Shown piece after piece: positions 1-26,403 of a stretch of 64,000 bases of DNA (position 1 is its first letter; each line of letters opens with the position of its first letter). The notes beneath the pieces were generated by a model that was not told the origin of the DNA, did no database searches, and was given only the letters and a program-made list of their open reading frames with translations. Made by a program: the position numbers and the translations under genes. The DNA lies in the NCBI GenBank assembly GCA_033961575.1, contig CM066727.1, forward strand, positions 1,574,001 through 1,638,000, given 5' to 3'. The stretch comes from Aselliscus stoliczkanus. Taxonomy: Eukaryota; Chordata; Mammalia; Chiroptera; Hipposideridae.

Positions 1-2711
<2,711 letters not shown>

Positions 2712-2885
2712 GCAGGCACTGGGGCACGGCCCCCGTCCACAGCCCAGGCCCCTCGCAGGACAGGATGGCGGGGTGCGAGAGCTGGTAGCCGTCCTCGCAG
2801 CTGTAGCTGACGCTGGCGCCCCAGCGGAAGTCGGCTCCGTCCACGCGGCCGTGCTGCACGTGAGGAGGCTGCCTGCACAGGACAG
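2712..2885 (-). CDS. CSMD1: CSMD1 exon, sushi domain (11th)
   Basis: This 58-residue sushi module runs from AVLCRQPPHVQHGRVDGADF to AVPQCL. Cysteines are at 4, 30, 44 and 57, with Trp at 50 and another Trp at 22. The acceptor is TCCGCGCAG and the donor GTAAGT. The exon and the 247-bp intron after it are GC- and CpG-rich compared with the AT-rich introns elsewhere. Its last base C makes Pro with the next exon's CT. Confidence 0.94.
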
Positions 2886-3057
2886 CTGCGCGGAGAGCAG
2901 ACAGAGCGAACATTCGAGAGCTTCCGCCACGACCGTCACGCTCAAGCGAGCCAGCCGTGACCTCCCCTGGACTACAAATGACAGCTACTAGGGCTGCTCT
3001 TTTTAAGAAAAGAATGGTTGAGGAAGACACCAAATTAAAGTAATAAAACTTTTCCCT

Positions 3058-3174
3058 GGGCCGGCCGAGTGGCGCGGTGGTTAAGCGCTGGCTTGGGACG
3101 CCAGCGGCCCTGATGCAGACCCCTCATACGAGGGCCAGTGACACTGCCCTCAAAAAAACAAAACAAAACGAAAA
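3058..3174 (+). mobile_element. tRNA-derived SINE, short monomer type, copy 1
   Basis: The element starts GGCCGGCCGAGTGGCGCGG, has a tRNA-like A box, and ends in CTGCCCTC plus an A-rich tail. A 13-bp target-site duplication (aaaacttttccct) flanks it at 3045-3057 and 3175-3187. The B-box region is degraded compared with the copy near 22967. Confidence 0.88.
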
Positions 3175-3207
3175 AAAACTTTTCCCTAAGGTTTCTTCAT
3201 TAACTTA

Positions 3208-3289
3208 TTGGTTGTTGGAAAAGTCAGGATGTATTTTTTTTCTATGTTTTCCATGGCCAAAATGCGTCATGCATTTTCCGACACCCCAA
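3208..3289. mobile_element. Mariner-like MITE, copy 1
   Basis: An 82-bp non-coding element with terminal inverted repeats: TTGGTTGTTGGAAAAGTCA at the left and a diverged complement, TTTTCCGACACCCCAA, at the right. TA precedes the left end; the right flank has TC, so the TA duplication is imperfect. It is the most diverged of three related copies. Confidence 0.7.
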
Positions 3290-5040
3290 TCCATCAAATA
3301 CATAACAGCAAAACAAAGTCACAGCATATCACACTGTCAGAGAAAGCAGAATTGACCATGACGGTCTCCGCGTGGACCGGGCCACAGGAAGCACATCATC
3401 TGCCTGCTCTGTCTTTTCATGGTGGTTGCCAAGGACAAGGAAATCGGGGCTGGTCCTGTGCCCGGAGCACCGCCGTGGATTCACATGTACAGGTGGTAAA
3501 GAACTTGTCCTGCTCTCTGTACTTTTTCTTTATTTAAATCTAGTATGTAATTTCGAAAAGACATAGACTGTTGGTCCATTTGTTGAGTAATTTAACAAAC
3601 GAGCGCTGGAATGGCTGAGGATTCTGAAGCACGCCACTTGTGTACTTTAGACCGGTCTTGGGGCCCGGCGTTCCCTTCGTGTGGGGCTGGACCCAGGCAG
3701 GAAGCCAGCGCTCAGGGACGGCGAGCCGGGTGGCGCTGGCCACACACCCCCCCGCCCCTCTGGTCATCACGCTAAGATGCACGGCCTATGGCAGAGTCTT
3801 CCCGGGAGATCCAGGAGCCTCCTGGGTTTTCACACTGGACGAGGTTGGCCAGCGACAGCTGGGGCAGCAGGAGAAGAGACCCGCCTGCAGTTTCTCACCT
3901 GTTTCCTTATGAGCTCATGTGACAAGACACAGTCACACACACTATCACACATGCACGCCTGGCAGTCAGAGCTGGGCCCTGCTCTGGACATCCAGCCTGC
4001 TATCCATCTATCCATTTTTGAACAGCTCCTTCTTAGAATCCGTATGTGAGGGTTTGGGGAGGGCTGCTCTAGACAGAGGGACTGTGACGTGAAAAGGCCC
4101 CAGGTGGGCAAAGCGATGACGTGGTTCAGCAGAGGGACAAGGAGGCTGACCAGGAGGAGAAACGGTCAGGGGGAGAGTTGGCAGTCTGGTCTGGGAGGCT
4201 GGCAGGCCATGGGGTTAATTATTAATTATTAATGCAATGGCGATTGGAAGGCGGGACAAAGGTCTACAAAAGCATACATGACGTCCCAGGGACCAGGCCG
4301 CTTTACTGAGTTGTCATCAACATGCTCATGTGACCGAATGCTCCTGAAATGACTTAGTTTCGTGAAGCGTCTGGTTGGTGCCTGCGGTGTGCAGGCCGAG
4401 GAAGGGCAGACGGACGCCACTGGGCGGTGAGACGCGGTGGTCCGGAGCCCCTCTCCGTCAGCCACGTGGCTGAGCTGAGGTCTCATCAGGCCTCCAACAG
4501 GCCCGGTGCACAGTGCGGCCTCCCCGGGTCCCAGCTGACGGCCCCACAGCACTTGCCCTGTTCCTGGCCTCACAGGGGCTCGGCAGCTCGTTTCCATGTT
4601 TGCTCGCTGCCACTGTCAAGCCCCACCTGTCCTGGTCCCTGCCTGCCCTGCTCTGGGCCTGGACAAAAAGCCTACCTGTCGCCTCTCTGGCTGGTGAAGT
4701 CCTGTCCTCGTACAGCTGTCCCCTAGCCCTGCTCCCTTGTTGGCCCATTCCCCGCCCCGCCCCGCTCTAGCCACCCAGCTGGCCTTGGCCTGCCCTGCTG
4801 TCCCTGGAAAGTCCAATTGCACACATCATAAACCTTTTCACACGGTGTCTATATTTGCGTGGCGTGGTATCTTGAGCATCCGAATCCCATGAAACATCGC
4901 AGCGCGGCCACTGCTCTCTGTCATTCTCTACTGACCAGCTTCTCTATAACCCGACTCTATAACTTCCTGCAATTACGATGCCCGCCACAAGCCCTAATGT
5001 AGCGGGGTTGCCATGGTCACCAGGACAGAGTAGAGCGCCG

Positions 5041-5200
5041 GGATTCCAAACACAGCCTGAGAGGTAACAGGACTGGCATTCGAATCCTGACCTCTCCCAC
5101 TCCTGATCTGACCCCACACCATTTAGGAAGGCTCCCTGGGGGCCAGTTTGCACATCTGGAAAACTGAGATTAAGGGATTAAGAAAATGAAGTGACTTTGA
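5041..5200 (+). repeat. MIR-like fragment
   Basis: Weak resemblance to a MIR SINE in plus orientation: a region like 'TTCGAATCCTGACCTCTCCC' followed by a 'CAGTTTGCACATCTGGAAAA' block in the right order. Boundaries are approximate. Confidence 0.5.
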
Positions 5201-5260
5201 GTTTACAAGAATTCCTAGCACACAGCACTGCAAAGATGCATGCAACGTGAAACAACGTTA

Positions 5261-15877
<10,617 letters not shown>

Positions 15878-16066
15878 CCAGACACTTGGGTAAAGAGCGG
15901 TCCCAGAGGCCGTTGGCCATGCAGGTGAGGGCGGAGGAACCCAGCAGGTAGAAACCCTTCTTGCAGTGATACATGACGCTCTTCCCATAGACGAAGCCCT
16001 CGGGGAGGGTCTGCTGCCCGTGGCGAACGGCGTTGTCCACGAAGCCTGGGTCCGAGCAGTTGACCA
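15878..16066 (-). CDS. CSMD1: CSMD1 exon, sushi domain (6th)
   Basis: This 63-residue sushi module runs from VVNCSDPGFVDNAVRHGQQ to SLPKCL. Cysteines are at 4, 35, 49 and 62, with Trp at 55. The C1-C2 segment is five residues longer than the usual 58-residue module, with LPEGFVYGKS forming the extra loop. An NCS sequon overlaps C1. The acceptor is CGTTCCCAG and the donor GTAAGT. An 8.6-kb intron rich in old repeats lies upstream and a 2.6-kb intron downstream. Confidence 0.94.
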
Positions 16067-17594
16067 CTGGGAACGAGACACAGGATTTAGGCACAGCCTG
16101 AAGTTCACTTACAGACCAACAGACGGGAAGGGAAGAAAACCCCTCAGCATCTGAGAAAGCTCGGAACACAGCGATATCAGGGCCAAGGCTGATCGATCCC
16201 ACTCCCTTGACGGACAAAATCTCCTTACTGCTTCTGGCCATGATGCTTCAAAAATGTCAAGTGATGTATCAGCCCCTGTAGCAATTTTAACAATGTGAGG
16301 CTAATCTCCTTTAACTATTTCCTAATAATAGGCTGCTTCAATGTGAAGTCTAAAATTAGTTTTCTTCGCTGAGTTTTTTATGTTATGGGAACATAAACCT
16401 AGAACCTGCCGAAGTCAGCATAGCTTCAATGTTTTGACTCAAGTGTGGTATTTTAGGACCCTCTGAAACAGTCATTGATGGCCCCCCCCACACACAGGCA
16501 CTGATGCTTCCCTTTGTGTATTTCTGTTACATGAGGAATGCAATTAAACCCAGCAATCCTTCCATCTACACTTCACAGAGATGTAAATCTAGCCGCCTCT
16601 GATGTAAGCGGCCCCCTCCCCTCCTGAAGGAACCAAATTGCTGCAGGGCAGGCTCTGGGAGCCTGAGTGGCTCTCCAGGGGCCCAAGTGGCTGCTGGCAT
16701 GGGGGGCATTGGCAGCTATGTGTTGTGCAGCTGCAAAGGAAAATAAGCAGCCTCTGATTAGCTCCTGCTTTGACCTCCCACCCGTGAGTGAGGCAGCTGA
16801 TGGCAAGCTGCACCCTCCAGGTGTTTCTGGCCCAGAAAGCCAGCGGTGGTGCCCCTGAGTGTCAGGCGGGTGGCCCCTTGGCGGCTGGGTCCCAGCGGTG
16901 AAAGGCACCCCTCCCCCATCCCTGCACTGGGTTTCTTCTCTGGACTAAGGAGGGAGGCGTGGGCAGAAGAGAGGGTTTCAAAGATCCCTCTGAGTGCCTT
17001 GGAACAGTATTCTATGCTTTTCCAAAACAGCTCTGAGTTTAGAGAAGAGAGACACAAGCTCTTTAGGTAAAAAAACAAAACACACACACACACAAAAACA
17101 AACAAAAAAACACGTTTATGAAGCACAGGCAGATATTTTTAAGGCTCCAAAGCTTATTGCATCCACAATAACATAGCAGCCAAACCTACTGAAATAACAG
17201 GAAATACTGTACAGAGAAAGTCTAATAAACTTGAAAGGTCACTTATTCATATTGTTACTGGTCAACTGAGCAGCACCCCCCCCACCACTGAGACACTTCT
17301 AAGTTTCCTTTCCTATGGAAATGTTAAGTATAGAAATGCTAAGTCTCCTCCCCAGTTCCTTAGTTTCTTAGCTCTTGGCTTTGATTACTCTTCTAACCAG
17401 TTAGTGAATCTTAGACTAAAGAGCCCCCTTGCTTCTTGAGTGCTTTGTAAGTCAGTTTCTGATTCCTAGACAATGGAAGTCTCCCACCCCTGCTTCAGAA
17501 ACTACCTGAAAGCCTGTGACTTCCTAACACCCCCCAGGCCAGGAAGCTAAATGCCAAACCCATTCTGGGTCCAGACAACGGACCCCATCTGTGT

Positions 17595-18475
17595 GACGGG
17601 CTGAATGGCCACAGGTTTCATAGGAGCTAACAGATTTATTGATTAAAATCTATTTGTCCTCAGTCAGGGGCCGTGGGGATACAGGGACACCCCAGCGAGA
17701 CTGCCAGTCACAACCAAAGAAGCCAACACGGTCTTCCAGGCGGAGCTCGAGACCCCTTCCTCTCATCTGAGACCAGCTAGGGTGGGAGTCCGTGAACCCC
17801 AATAGGCAGGGACAGCTCCACGCCCCTGCCCAGCGGGAAGCAGGTACAGAAGAGACCTCCTGTCCCTCAGCTTCCCAGAGATTTTATGGGGATCACGTCT
17901 CTCAAGGGGAAACTAGGCAGGCAGTTAGAGGCAGGCATCGGGTCTCTGCATTCCTGCACGTCCCACAGAGTGTGACCGCCCGGTGACCTCCCCTCTCCAC
18001 CCACAACTCCCCTTTGTATTGTAATTACCTCCCCCAGCGGGAACCAAATGGGCACGAAGTACCAGCTCGAGCAGACCAGGCACTCGCACCTGCGCAGGAC
18101 CTCTTGTCGGTCACAGGTGCCAATCAGGTGGTCCCAGGCCCAGAGGGGAACAGCCCATTCTAGAGAAAAAGGGCTAAAACCCCAAGTCCTGGGAAGCCCG
18201 CCCCTTCTTTTGGACTGCTGCCTTCTTCCCTTCTGACCCCCTGCCTCCCTCTGAGCCTTTGAGCCTCGCCTTTGCCATCGGCCGCTCCAAACTCTTTGGA
18301 ATGTAATTTCTAACGATGGGCCCGTGAGCCATGCTCTCCTGCTCGGGCCCACTTCTACTTCTTTGAAATGTACTCTCTCGTCCAATAAACTACTATTACT
18401 CTGGTATCTCGTTCAATTCTTCGCTCGAGTTGTCAAGGACCTTGGCGCTGAGAAGGGCCCACTCTCCGACAACAA
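17595..18475 (+). mobile_element. LTR-like segment (solo LTR candidate)
   Basis: The right part looks like the R-U5 region of a retroviral LTR. A polyadenylation signal AATAAA lies at 18384-18389, followed by a T/C-rich stretch and then TTGTCAAGGACCTTGG, with an end near CGACAACA. A TGTGTGACGG start near 17595 would give TG...CA ends. I could not find a matching target-site duplication, and no internal coding region is attached. The boundaries and the family are uncertain. Confidence 0.45.
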
Positions 18476-19147
18476 TATGACCCATAGAATGTGCACGGCC
18501 CCTCCAGACCTCGGCACTGCAGGTCAGCCCAGGACGCAGAAATGGGTTCCTGGTGAGTCACGTGCACGGGCAGCAGTGCCAGAGACTGCTGTGTTCACGC
18601 GAGGGCTTATCGTCCACGGTCACAGGCCACAAACAGCCTCAGACTCTCCGGGTTGTGAGAGCAGAGGCGCCCATTAGGGACGCGAGTGGCCGTTCCTGAG
18701 CGCGCAGCCGGATGCCCAGCAGGTCAGAAGTAGAAGAGAAGAGTGCTGCTGGCAGAGAAGCCCTTCCGATTGGTGTCATGGCACCCAACTGCACCCTCCC
18801 TTTGCACGCCCGGACATGGAATGTTCTCTGAGTTTCCACAGCCGGAGGAGGAGAGTCTAGAACACAGGAGTGTCATACCCAACTGCTTGGAAACCATGGA
18901 CCACAGTTTTTCTTGATGGCCCTCTCGCTGCCAGTTGAGTTACGGGGTAGAGAGACACGGATGCAGCTGTCAGTTTGGAAATAAATGCAGCAAAGCCATA
19001 GAGAGTAACCGGAAACCTCAGCAGAAGGAGACAATCCGGGGATTCTAATCCGCTCACCCCCCGGACGGCGCTTGTCAGCCATCTGCTTCCCTGCCCATCA
19101 CATGCCTTTGAAAGAGCAGCTTTTAAAATGACATGCAAAATTAGAAG

Positions 19148-19390
19148 TTCTGCTCTGTCAACAGTGTTGTCAAGAGAATGAAAAGATAAGCCACAGACCA
19201 GGAAAAAATAAAAGGACATATTTGATAAAGAGCTTGTACCACAAACCTACAAAGGACTTTCAATACTCAGCAACAAGGAAACAAACAGCCCACCTGAAAA
19301 ATGAGCCGAAGACCTTACAGACACCTCAGCAAAGACGATACAGACGGCAGACAAGCACGTGAGAAGGTCAGGGAGGTGCCAGTGAAGCCA
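19148..19390 (+). mobile_element. L1 ORF2 3'-end relic
   Basis: It contains the L1 ORF2 C-terminal landmark AGAGAATGAAAAGATAAGCC, followed by diverged blocks in the L1 order: acaaaggactt, cagcaacaagg, and aatgagccgaagaccttacag. It is heavily mutated, with no open frame. The right boundary is unclear and could reach about 19560. Confidence 0.7.
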
Positions 19391-19870
19391 CAAGGAGGCA
19401 CCCAGTCTTGCGGGGAAGGGCCCAGCCCCGGGCTCCGACAGCACCCCGGGCCCCTGTCAAGTGTGGGACGCCGGGTGCAGCCGCTGTGGGACGGGCAGGG
19501 GTCCTGCGCCAGCTGCCAGTTACCCATCACGCTCCCTGAAACAGGCAGCCCACGCTTTTGCAAGTCTGCCTTCCCGCACATGGCTTTTACAAAGAACCTA
19601 CTTTAGTGCCTGTTCCCGCTGAGAGAAAGCAAGAGGATTTTTTGCTTTCAGGAAATAAAGGTGAAAAGCTAACACCCAGTTCGGCCATTATGAGGCAGTG
19701 GCGCCCCAATAGGGAGAGGCGCCCCGCGGTCCCTCCTGGAACCCACCCAGCACTGAGCCCCCGGCCCCCAGAGCGTTGCGCTGTGTCTGGGCATTTGTGC
19801 TTCATCTCGGTTTATTCAGAGTGTCCCTTAGCAAGGCGTGTGTCCTGGGGTCACTGCTTCTTCCCTCCCT

Positions 19871-19912
19871 GCACACACACACACACACACGCATGCATAT
19901 GCATGCACACAC
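19871..19912. repeat. (CA)n / CATG simple repeat
   Basis: About nine CA units run into alternating GCATGCATATGCATGC palindromic purine-pyrimidine sequence. This composition favours left-handed (Z) DNA. Confidence 0.85.
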
Positions 19913-21424
19913 ATCTAAGGAGCTCAGGCATGTGGGCCATGAGACGGAATTGATGACTCGGGAAGCGAGTGGTGACGGGCTTGTCCATGTCACACTGTGA
20001 GGGCCCCTCTCCGATGTCCTGAGTCCCAGAGCAGCGCCCTTTGCTCATCCCAGACAAGTTCACGTGTTTCTGCGAACTGCTTCATCTGGGAATATGCAGG
20101 CCGGCTCCAGTCGCGACACAGCTTTCTAAGCCTGGAATAACCGATGGGCGGGTGGGCCACGCCGTCCCTCTGGGGCAGGCTAAGGTTAGATGTGCCTCCG
20201 TCCGTGCACTGATTGCCAAATGTCCACCTCAGCAGGCGGCGTGCTTCCTGACACTCCACACTCATCACTGTTGGATTTCTGGAGTTTCTCTTCCAGAGGG
20301 ACCCACTGGGGCAAAGGCCCTGAGGCAGGTGCAGTGACAGGCCCAGGTCTCAGGGTCTCCCAAATGCCATGACACGTGTATTTTTAGGAGGTCCGTTTTT
20401 TTTTTCTTTCTTTTTTACAAGATGGCTATATCTTTTATCATTGAAAGCATTTGTGAAGCTGAATTCTCATTAAACACGAATGGAGCGCTTACAAGTCTCT
20501 TTGGACTACAGAGATGTAATCCTGTGTTTTAAATACAAAGAAGAAATGTTGGCTTTGTTTTTAGTGCTTTAAAGATGAGTGTGCCTGTTGTTTTACCATG
20601 TGGACTGGGTGTAGCTGAAAGAATCCCCCCTCGGTATGGTCTTTCAACAAATGCTGGCCTGACCTACTTCATTTCACTGAGGAAGGCAGGCAAAACGAAG
20701 ATACTGTCAGCTGTGGTTTTAAAAGCAAAAAACCCCCAAACACCCAGTATCTGCAAAACAGCCTAAGAAATGGCATGAACCACTGACCTGATGTTTGTAA
20801 TTATCATCCATAATCATGATTTGCATCATTCAGCTACGTCTAGAATCAAATCAACACAAGTCTAAGGTAGCACCTCACAGTCTTTCTGAATGACACCGAG
20901 GTTCAGTGAAGGGACGTGGGGCTGAGAATCACTGCTCTCAGGGCAGGGCGCTGCTTCTCTCCTACCTCCCCGGAGCTTTACTGCAGAGGCCAGACGCGCT
21001 GCCCCAGCTGACAGCAGCCTGGAGCACTGGGCAGTCCCCAAACAAGCAGGCACTCCCCACCCTTCACATTATACTCCGGACATTTTATAGTGGAAAACAA
21101 ATGCTTTGAGACAAAATTTGTTTGTGAAAAATAACTTAGATGTGGGAAATACAGGAAGCATCCTCATCCATGGTCTGTCTTTATGTGAAAAGTGGGTCAT
21201 TCACATGTAAACACAGCGAGAGGTTTTTATAGGGCCCATTGATTAAAAGTGTCAGATTTAGAACATTAGTCACAGATGAAGTTTCAGTCTAAAATTTCAC
21301 CTTCTCCTACCAGGTTAGAAACATAGGAGCAATTCCAGACACTATTTCTCCTTAATTATCTGAAAACTTTCAGGACAATTTTAAGCATCTGAACGATATC
21401 CAAGGTACACACTTTATTTTTCAG

Positions 21425-22720
21425 GAGTGACAGAAGAGCCTTTTCAGCAAATGGTGTCTGAACAACTGAACATCCACAGGCCAATAAAAGAAAGAAAGAA
21501 AACCTCGACCTAAACCTCCTACTTTATACAAACATTGAATTAAATGGAGTGCCAACTTAAAACATATAAAAAGGAAAAGCATAACACTTAAAAATACATA
21601 GGAACACATCTGACGACCGGGGTCTAGGCAAAGAGTTGTTGGGGTTGACCTGGACGCCAAGAGGAAAAGGCGGTAAATGCAAAGCTTTTGCTGCTTGAAG
21701 GGCCCCATCTGTGAGGAGGATGAACAGACAAGCTGCAGGCTGGCAGCAAGGATCTGTCAATCACAAATCCGGCCAATGCCTAGCATAAAGAACATACAGA
21801 GAACTCTTAAATTTAACACTAAAAACCGAACAAACAAAACCCAAACCATAGCATTAGGATACAGGCAAAAGACATGAACAGACATGTCACTGAGAGGGGA
21901 TACAGACGGCACGGAAGCTCGTGGAAAGACGTGCAGCACCCTCAGCCATCAGGAGCGTGCAGTCACAGCACGAGGGGACATCCCCGCACATCTGTCGGAA
22001 TGGCTGAAGTCAACCCGTGGCGGCAAAGCCAGAGGCGGGTGAGTCAGGAGACAGCGCTGTGGGGATGTGAAATCGGGCAGCCACTCTGGGAAACATTCTG
22101 TCGGTGTCTCACACAATTAAACATACAAATACCCCATGAACCAGCAGTTCCACTCTTGGGCATTTCTTCCCAGAGAAATGGAAACTTATGATCACGCCAA
22201 AACCCACACATGAATGTTCACAGCAGCATTACCTGTAAAGGCACAAATGGGGACACAGCCCTGATGCCCTTCACGGGTGAGTGGCTAGCACACTGAGGTA
22301 CAGCCATACCGGGAACACTGGTCAGCAGGAAGAAGCAACCCCAAATCCCCAAACCCCAAGCTATCAAGACACAACTTAGATGACCCCACAGAGACTCGTA
22401 CTAGGTGCAAAAGCCCGTCCCCAGAGGTTATAAAGTGTATGATCCTCTTTATTTACATAACATTCTTCAAGTGAGACAAGTGTAGAGATGGTCCCTGGAT
22501 GGAGTTTCCCGAGGTGAACGGTAGGGAAGGGGAGGTGGGTGTGGTCTGGGGCAGAAACGGGGTCCCCATGGTGCTGCTGCCGCATCTGCCCGCTGCATGT
22601 CACTGCCCAGGCTCTGGTCCCGTAGGACGTTACCGTCGGGGGAGGTGGGTGAAGGGTACATGGAACCTCTGAGTTATCTCTACCTGCATGCCAACCTATA
22701 ATTGTTTTAATTACAAAATT
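21425..22720 (+). mobile_element. L1 3' fragment (old L1M type)
   Basis: Plus-strand L1 3' end in order. It begins with 'TTTTCAGCAAATGGTG' and 'CCTCGACCTAAACCTC' ORF2 blocks. These are followed by 'GAATGGCTGAAGTCAACC', 'CAGTTCCACTCTTGGGC', 'CACACATGAATGTTCACAGC' and a 3'-UTR-like end with 'TATAAAGTGTATGATCC'. Many indels break the frame. The family is inferred from memory. Confidence 0.75.
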
Positions 22721-22966
22721 ATTTACTTATTGAACAGAAAATGAGAGAAAAAAAACAGACCTGAGGGCATTTTATCCCGAGAAAAATAATACACAAAACA
22801 TGTCGCTCATTTTCTGCATTCCATGTTAACATTTGGTTTATTTCCTAAATTTAAGTGTAATCTTAAAATGTTTGAACTCAAGTGTAAAGAAGGAGAGGTT
22901 ATGAACTTAATCAACTCCACAGCAGGGTTGTCCTGGGAAAATGCTATCGTGAAAGAAAGAAGTTGA

Positions 22967-23081
22967 GGGCCGGCCGAGTGGCGCGGTGGTTAAGCGCTGC
23001 CTTGGGACGCCAGTGGTCCGGGTTCGGGTCCCACATGAGGGCCAGTGACACTGCCCTCAAAAAAAAAAAAAAAAAAAAAAA
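22967..23081 (+). mobile_element. tRNA-derived SINE, short monomer type, copy 2
   Basis: The best-preserved monomer. It has an A box TGGCGCGGTGG at 22979-22989 and a B box GGTTCGGGTCC at 23021-23031, so both internal pol III promoter boxes survive. The body ends ACTGCCCTC followed by 23 A. Flanks share a short aagaag motif, so the target-site duplication is imperfect. Confidence 0.88.
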
Positions 23082-24137
23082 GAAGCTGCCCGAATTGGTG
23101 TGCCGGTGACCTTCCAACAGCTCGGGCTCAGAGTTCCGAGGAGCAGCCCCTGAGGACCGGCCTGCTCCCAGCAGGTGCCCAGTGTGTCCTGGGACCCCCT
23201 CTGGACCCTCAGCTGGGCCAGGGCTGCTTTGCCCACTGAGCACATGGCCCAGGACAGAGCGAGGTCCGCCGAGGCCCAGAGCCAGTGTGTCCAGTCACTG
23301 ACCTTACGCTCCTCAAAACGCAACTGGATGTTGTCACCTGTAAATGTTCAGTTAGCAAATCTGCTGAATTGTGCTCGAGGGGAGTGTTTTGTATTCCCTC
23401 TAATGCTCGCTGTGATGGCAATGCCGATGTAAAAGAAATCGTGTCAGCCCCAGCTCCGCCCATCGGACACTTGCCTCTTGATTCTTAGAGTCCGCAGGGG
23501 CGGGGAGGAAGTAATGGAAGAAGAGGGAAGAAGTTTAAGCGGAAAACGTAACTGCCCTCCCTGTGTTAAAGCCATGTTGAGATAAAACGGAGGGGACAGG
23601 CGCCCTGCTCAGCGGCCCGGGCTGGCTGGGTCCCAGCGCTCCTGGGCACCCCCAGGCCGCCCCTTCTGCGCTGCTACAGCTGGGCGTGGGAAGCGGGTTC
23701 GAGGGGCTTCGTGCAGCCCCCGAATGTCAGACCCGCACAGGAAGTGAAGACGGGCTCTGACCTCGTCTCAGAGCTCACGCCGAGCACGGCCCTGCCGGCA
23801 CCCTCCCGGGTGGTGGCCAAGTTTCACGCAACTCCTGTTAAAATAAAATCGTGTGTGTTCCCACTCTGCCCTTGTGTCATGTGAAAACAGCCCCCCGGGG
23901 GGAGTGGGTGGCTGTCAGAAAAGGGGAAATGCAGGTGTCTCGGGTTGCTGCCATCCTGCTGCCATAAAAATCACTTCACCTTCTCACCAGCCTATGACTC
24001 ACCTTCCACAGGCGTATTTTAATGGAAAGTAACTGAAGTGAAACCTTCAATATTGTGAGCTCAAACGTCTGGAAATACAGAAACTACGAAACAGCATTTT
24101 CTTGGAAATTCAGAATTTAGTCTAGTCCATGTGACAA

Positions 24138-24246
24138 TTTTTTATTTTTTAGAGGGCAGTGTCACTGGCCCTCATATGAGGGACCCGAACCAGGGCCGCT
24201 GGCGTCCCAAGCCAGCGCTTAACCACCGCGCCACTCAGCCGGCCCA
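24138..24246 (-). mobile_element. tRNA-derived SINE, short monomer type, copy 3
   Basis: Minus-strand copy, same orientation as the gene. The T-rich tail is at the low end and the GCCGGC head at the high end. The 11-bp target duplication CCATGTGACAA is exact at 24127-24137 and 24247-24257. It lies only about 390 bp before the 5th exon's donor side. Confidence 0.9.
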
Positions 24247-24636
24247 CCATGTGACAACTTTTAAAGAAATGGATAAAAAACTGGAGACTTCAAAGCAATA
24301 AGAGCTTCTTAAAAACATCCTAAGTCTAGGAGCAGAAGGGCCAAAGACGCTGAATGGATGTGCCGGAGTGAATGAGTGGATGAGGGAATGAAATGAGCAA
24401 TGGCAGGTGTGCTGCCTTTTAATGCAGAGAATCCTCTACTTGTTTCTGTTGTCAATTGATATCTATCCAGTAACAGGCCAAAGGGCAAGGAGACACCTAT
24501 GCAGTGTTCTCAGAAACATGGTCACGGGGCTCTGGGAAGCGTTCGGAGCTCTGTCCCCCCGGAAGCGTCACCCTGTACTCAGCAGACGGCTCTGATTCAT
24601 CGGCCCGCTCCCCGCTGGGCCCAGAGCTGCTCCTAC

Positions 24637-24810
24637 CTCGACAGGTGGGCAGCGGGCTGCTCCACTGGCCGCTGCTCCGGCACTGGGCCCGGGCCGCCCC
24701 CTGAAGCACGTAGCCGGTATTGCAGGTGAAGTTTACCACGTCGTTCAGGTTGAACTCACTGCCGTTGGTGAGCCCGTGGGCCGGGTTCCCAGGGTGGCCG
24801 CACGTGATGG
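24637..24810 (-). CDS. CSMD1: CSMD1 exon, sushi domain (5th)
   Basis: This 58-residue sushi module starts AITCGHPGNPAHGLTNGSEF and ends PLPTCR. Cysteines are at 4, 30, 44 and 57, with Trp at 50. Two N-glycosylation sites are visible, NGS at 16 and NFT at 27. The acceptor CCCTCCACAG is strong and the donor is GTAGGA, weaker than its neighbours' donors at position +3 to +6. A weaker donor on an in-frame exon makes optional skipping conceivable, but nothing here shows it happens. Confidence 0.94.

Positions 24811-26403
<1,593 letters not shown>

Larger units (their letters stand above)
16067..24636 (-). other. CSMD1 intron, 8.6 kb
   Basis: It holds an LTR-like block (about 17595-18475), two L1 3' fragments (about 19148-19390 and 21425-22720), a CA/CATG simple repeat near 19871-19912 and two SINEs (22967-23081, 24138-24246). 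The stretches 16260-17590, 19400-21400 and 23100-24100 show nothing I can name. Overlapping short ORFs there have no recognisable domain. Confidence 0.85.
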
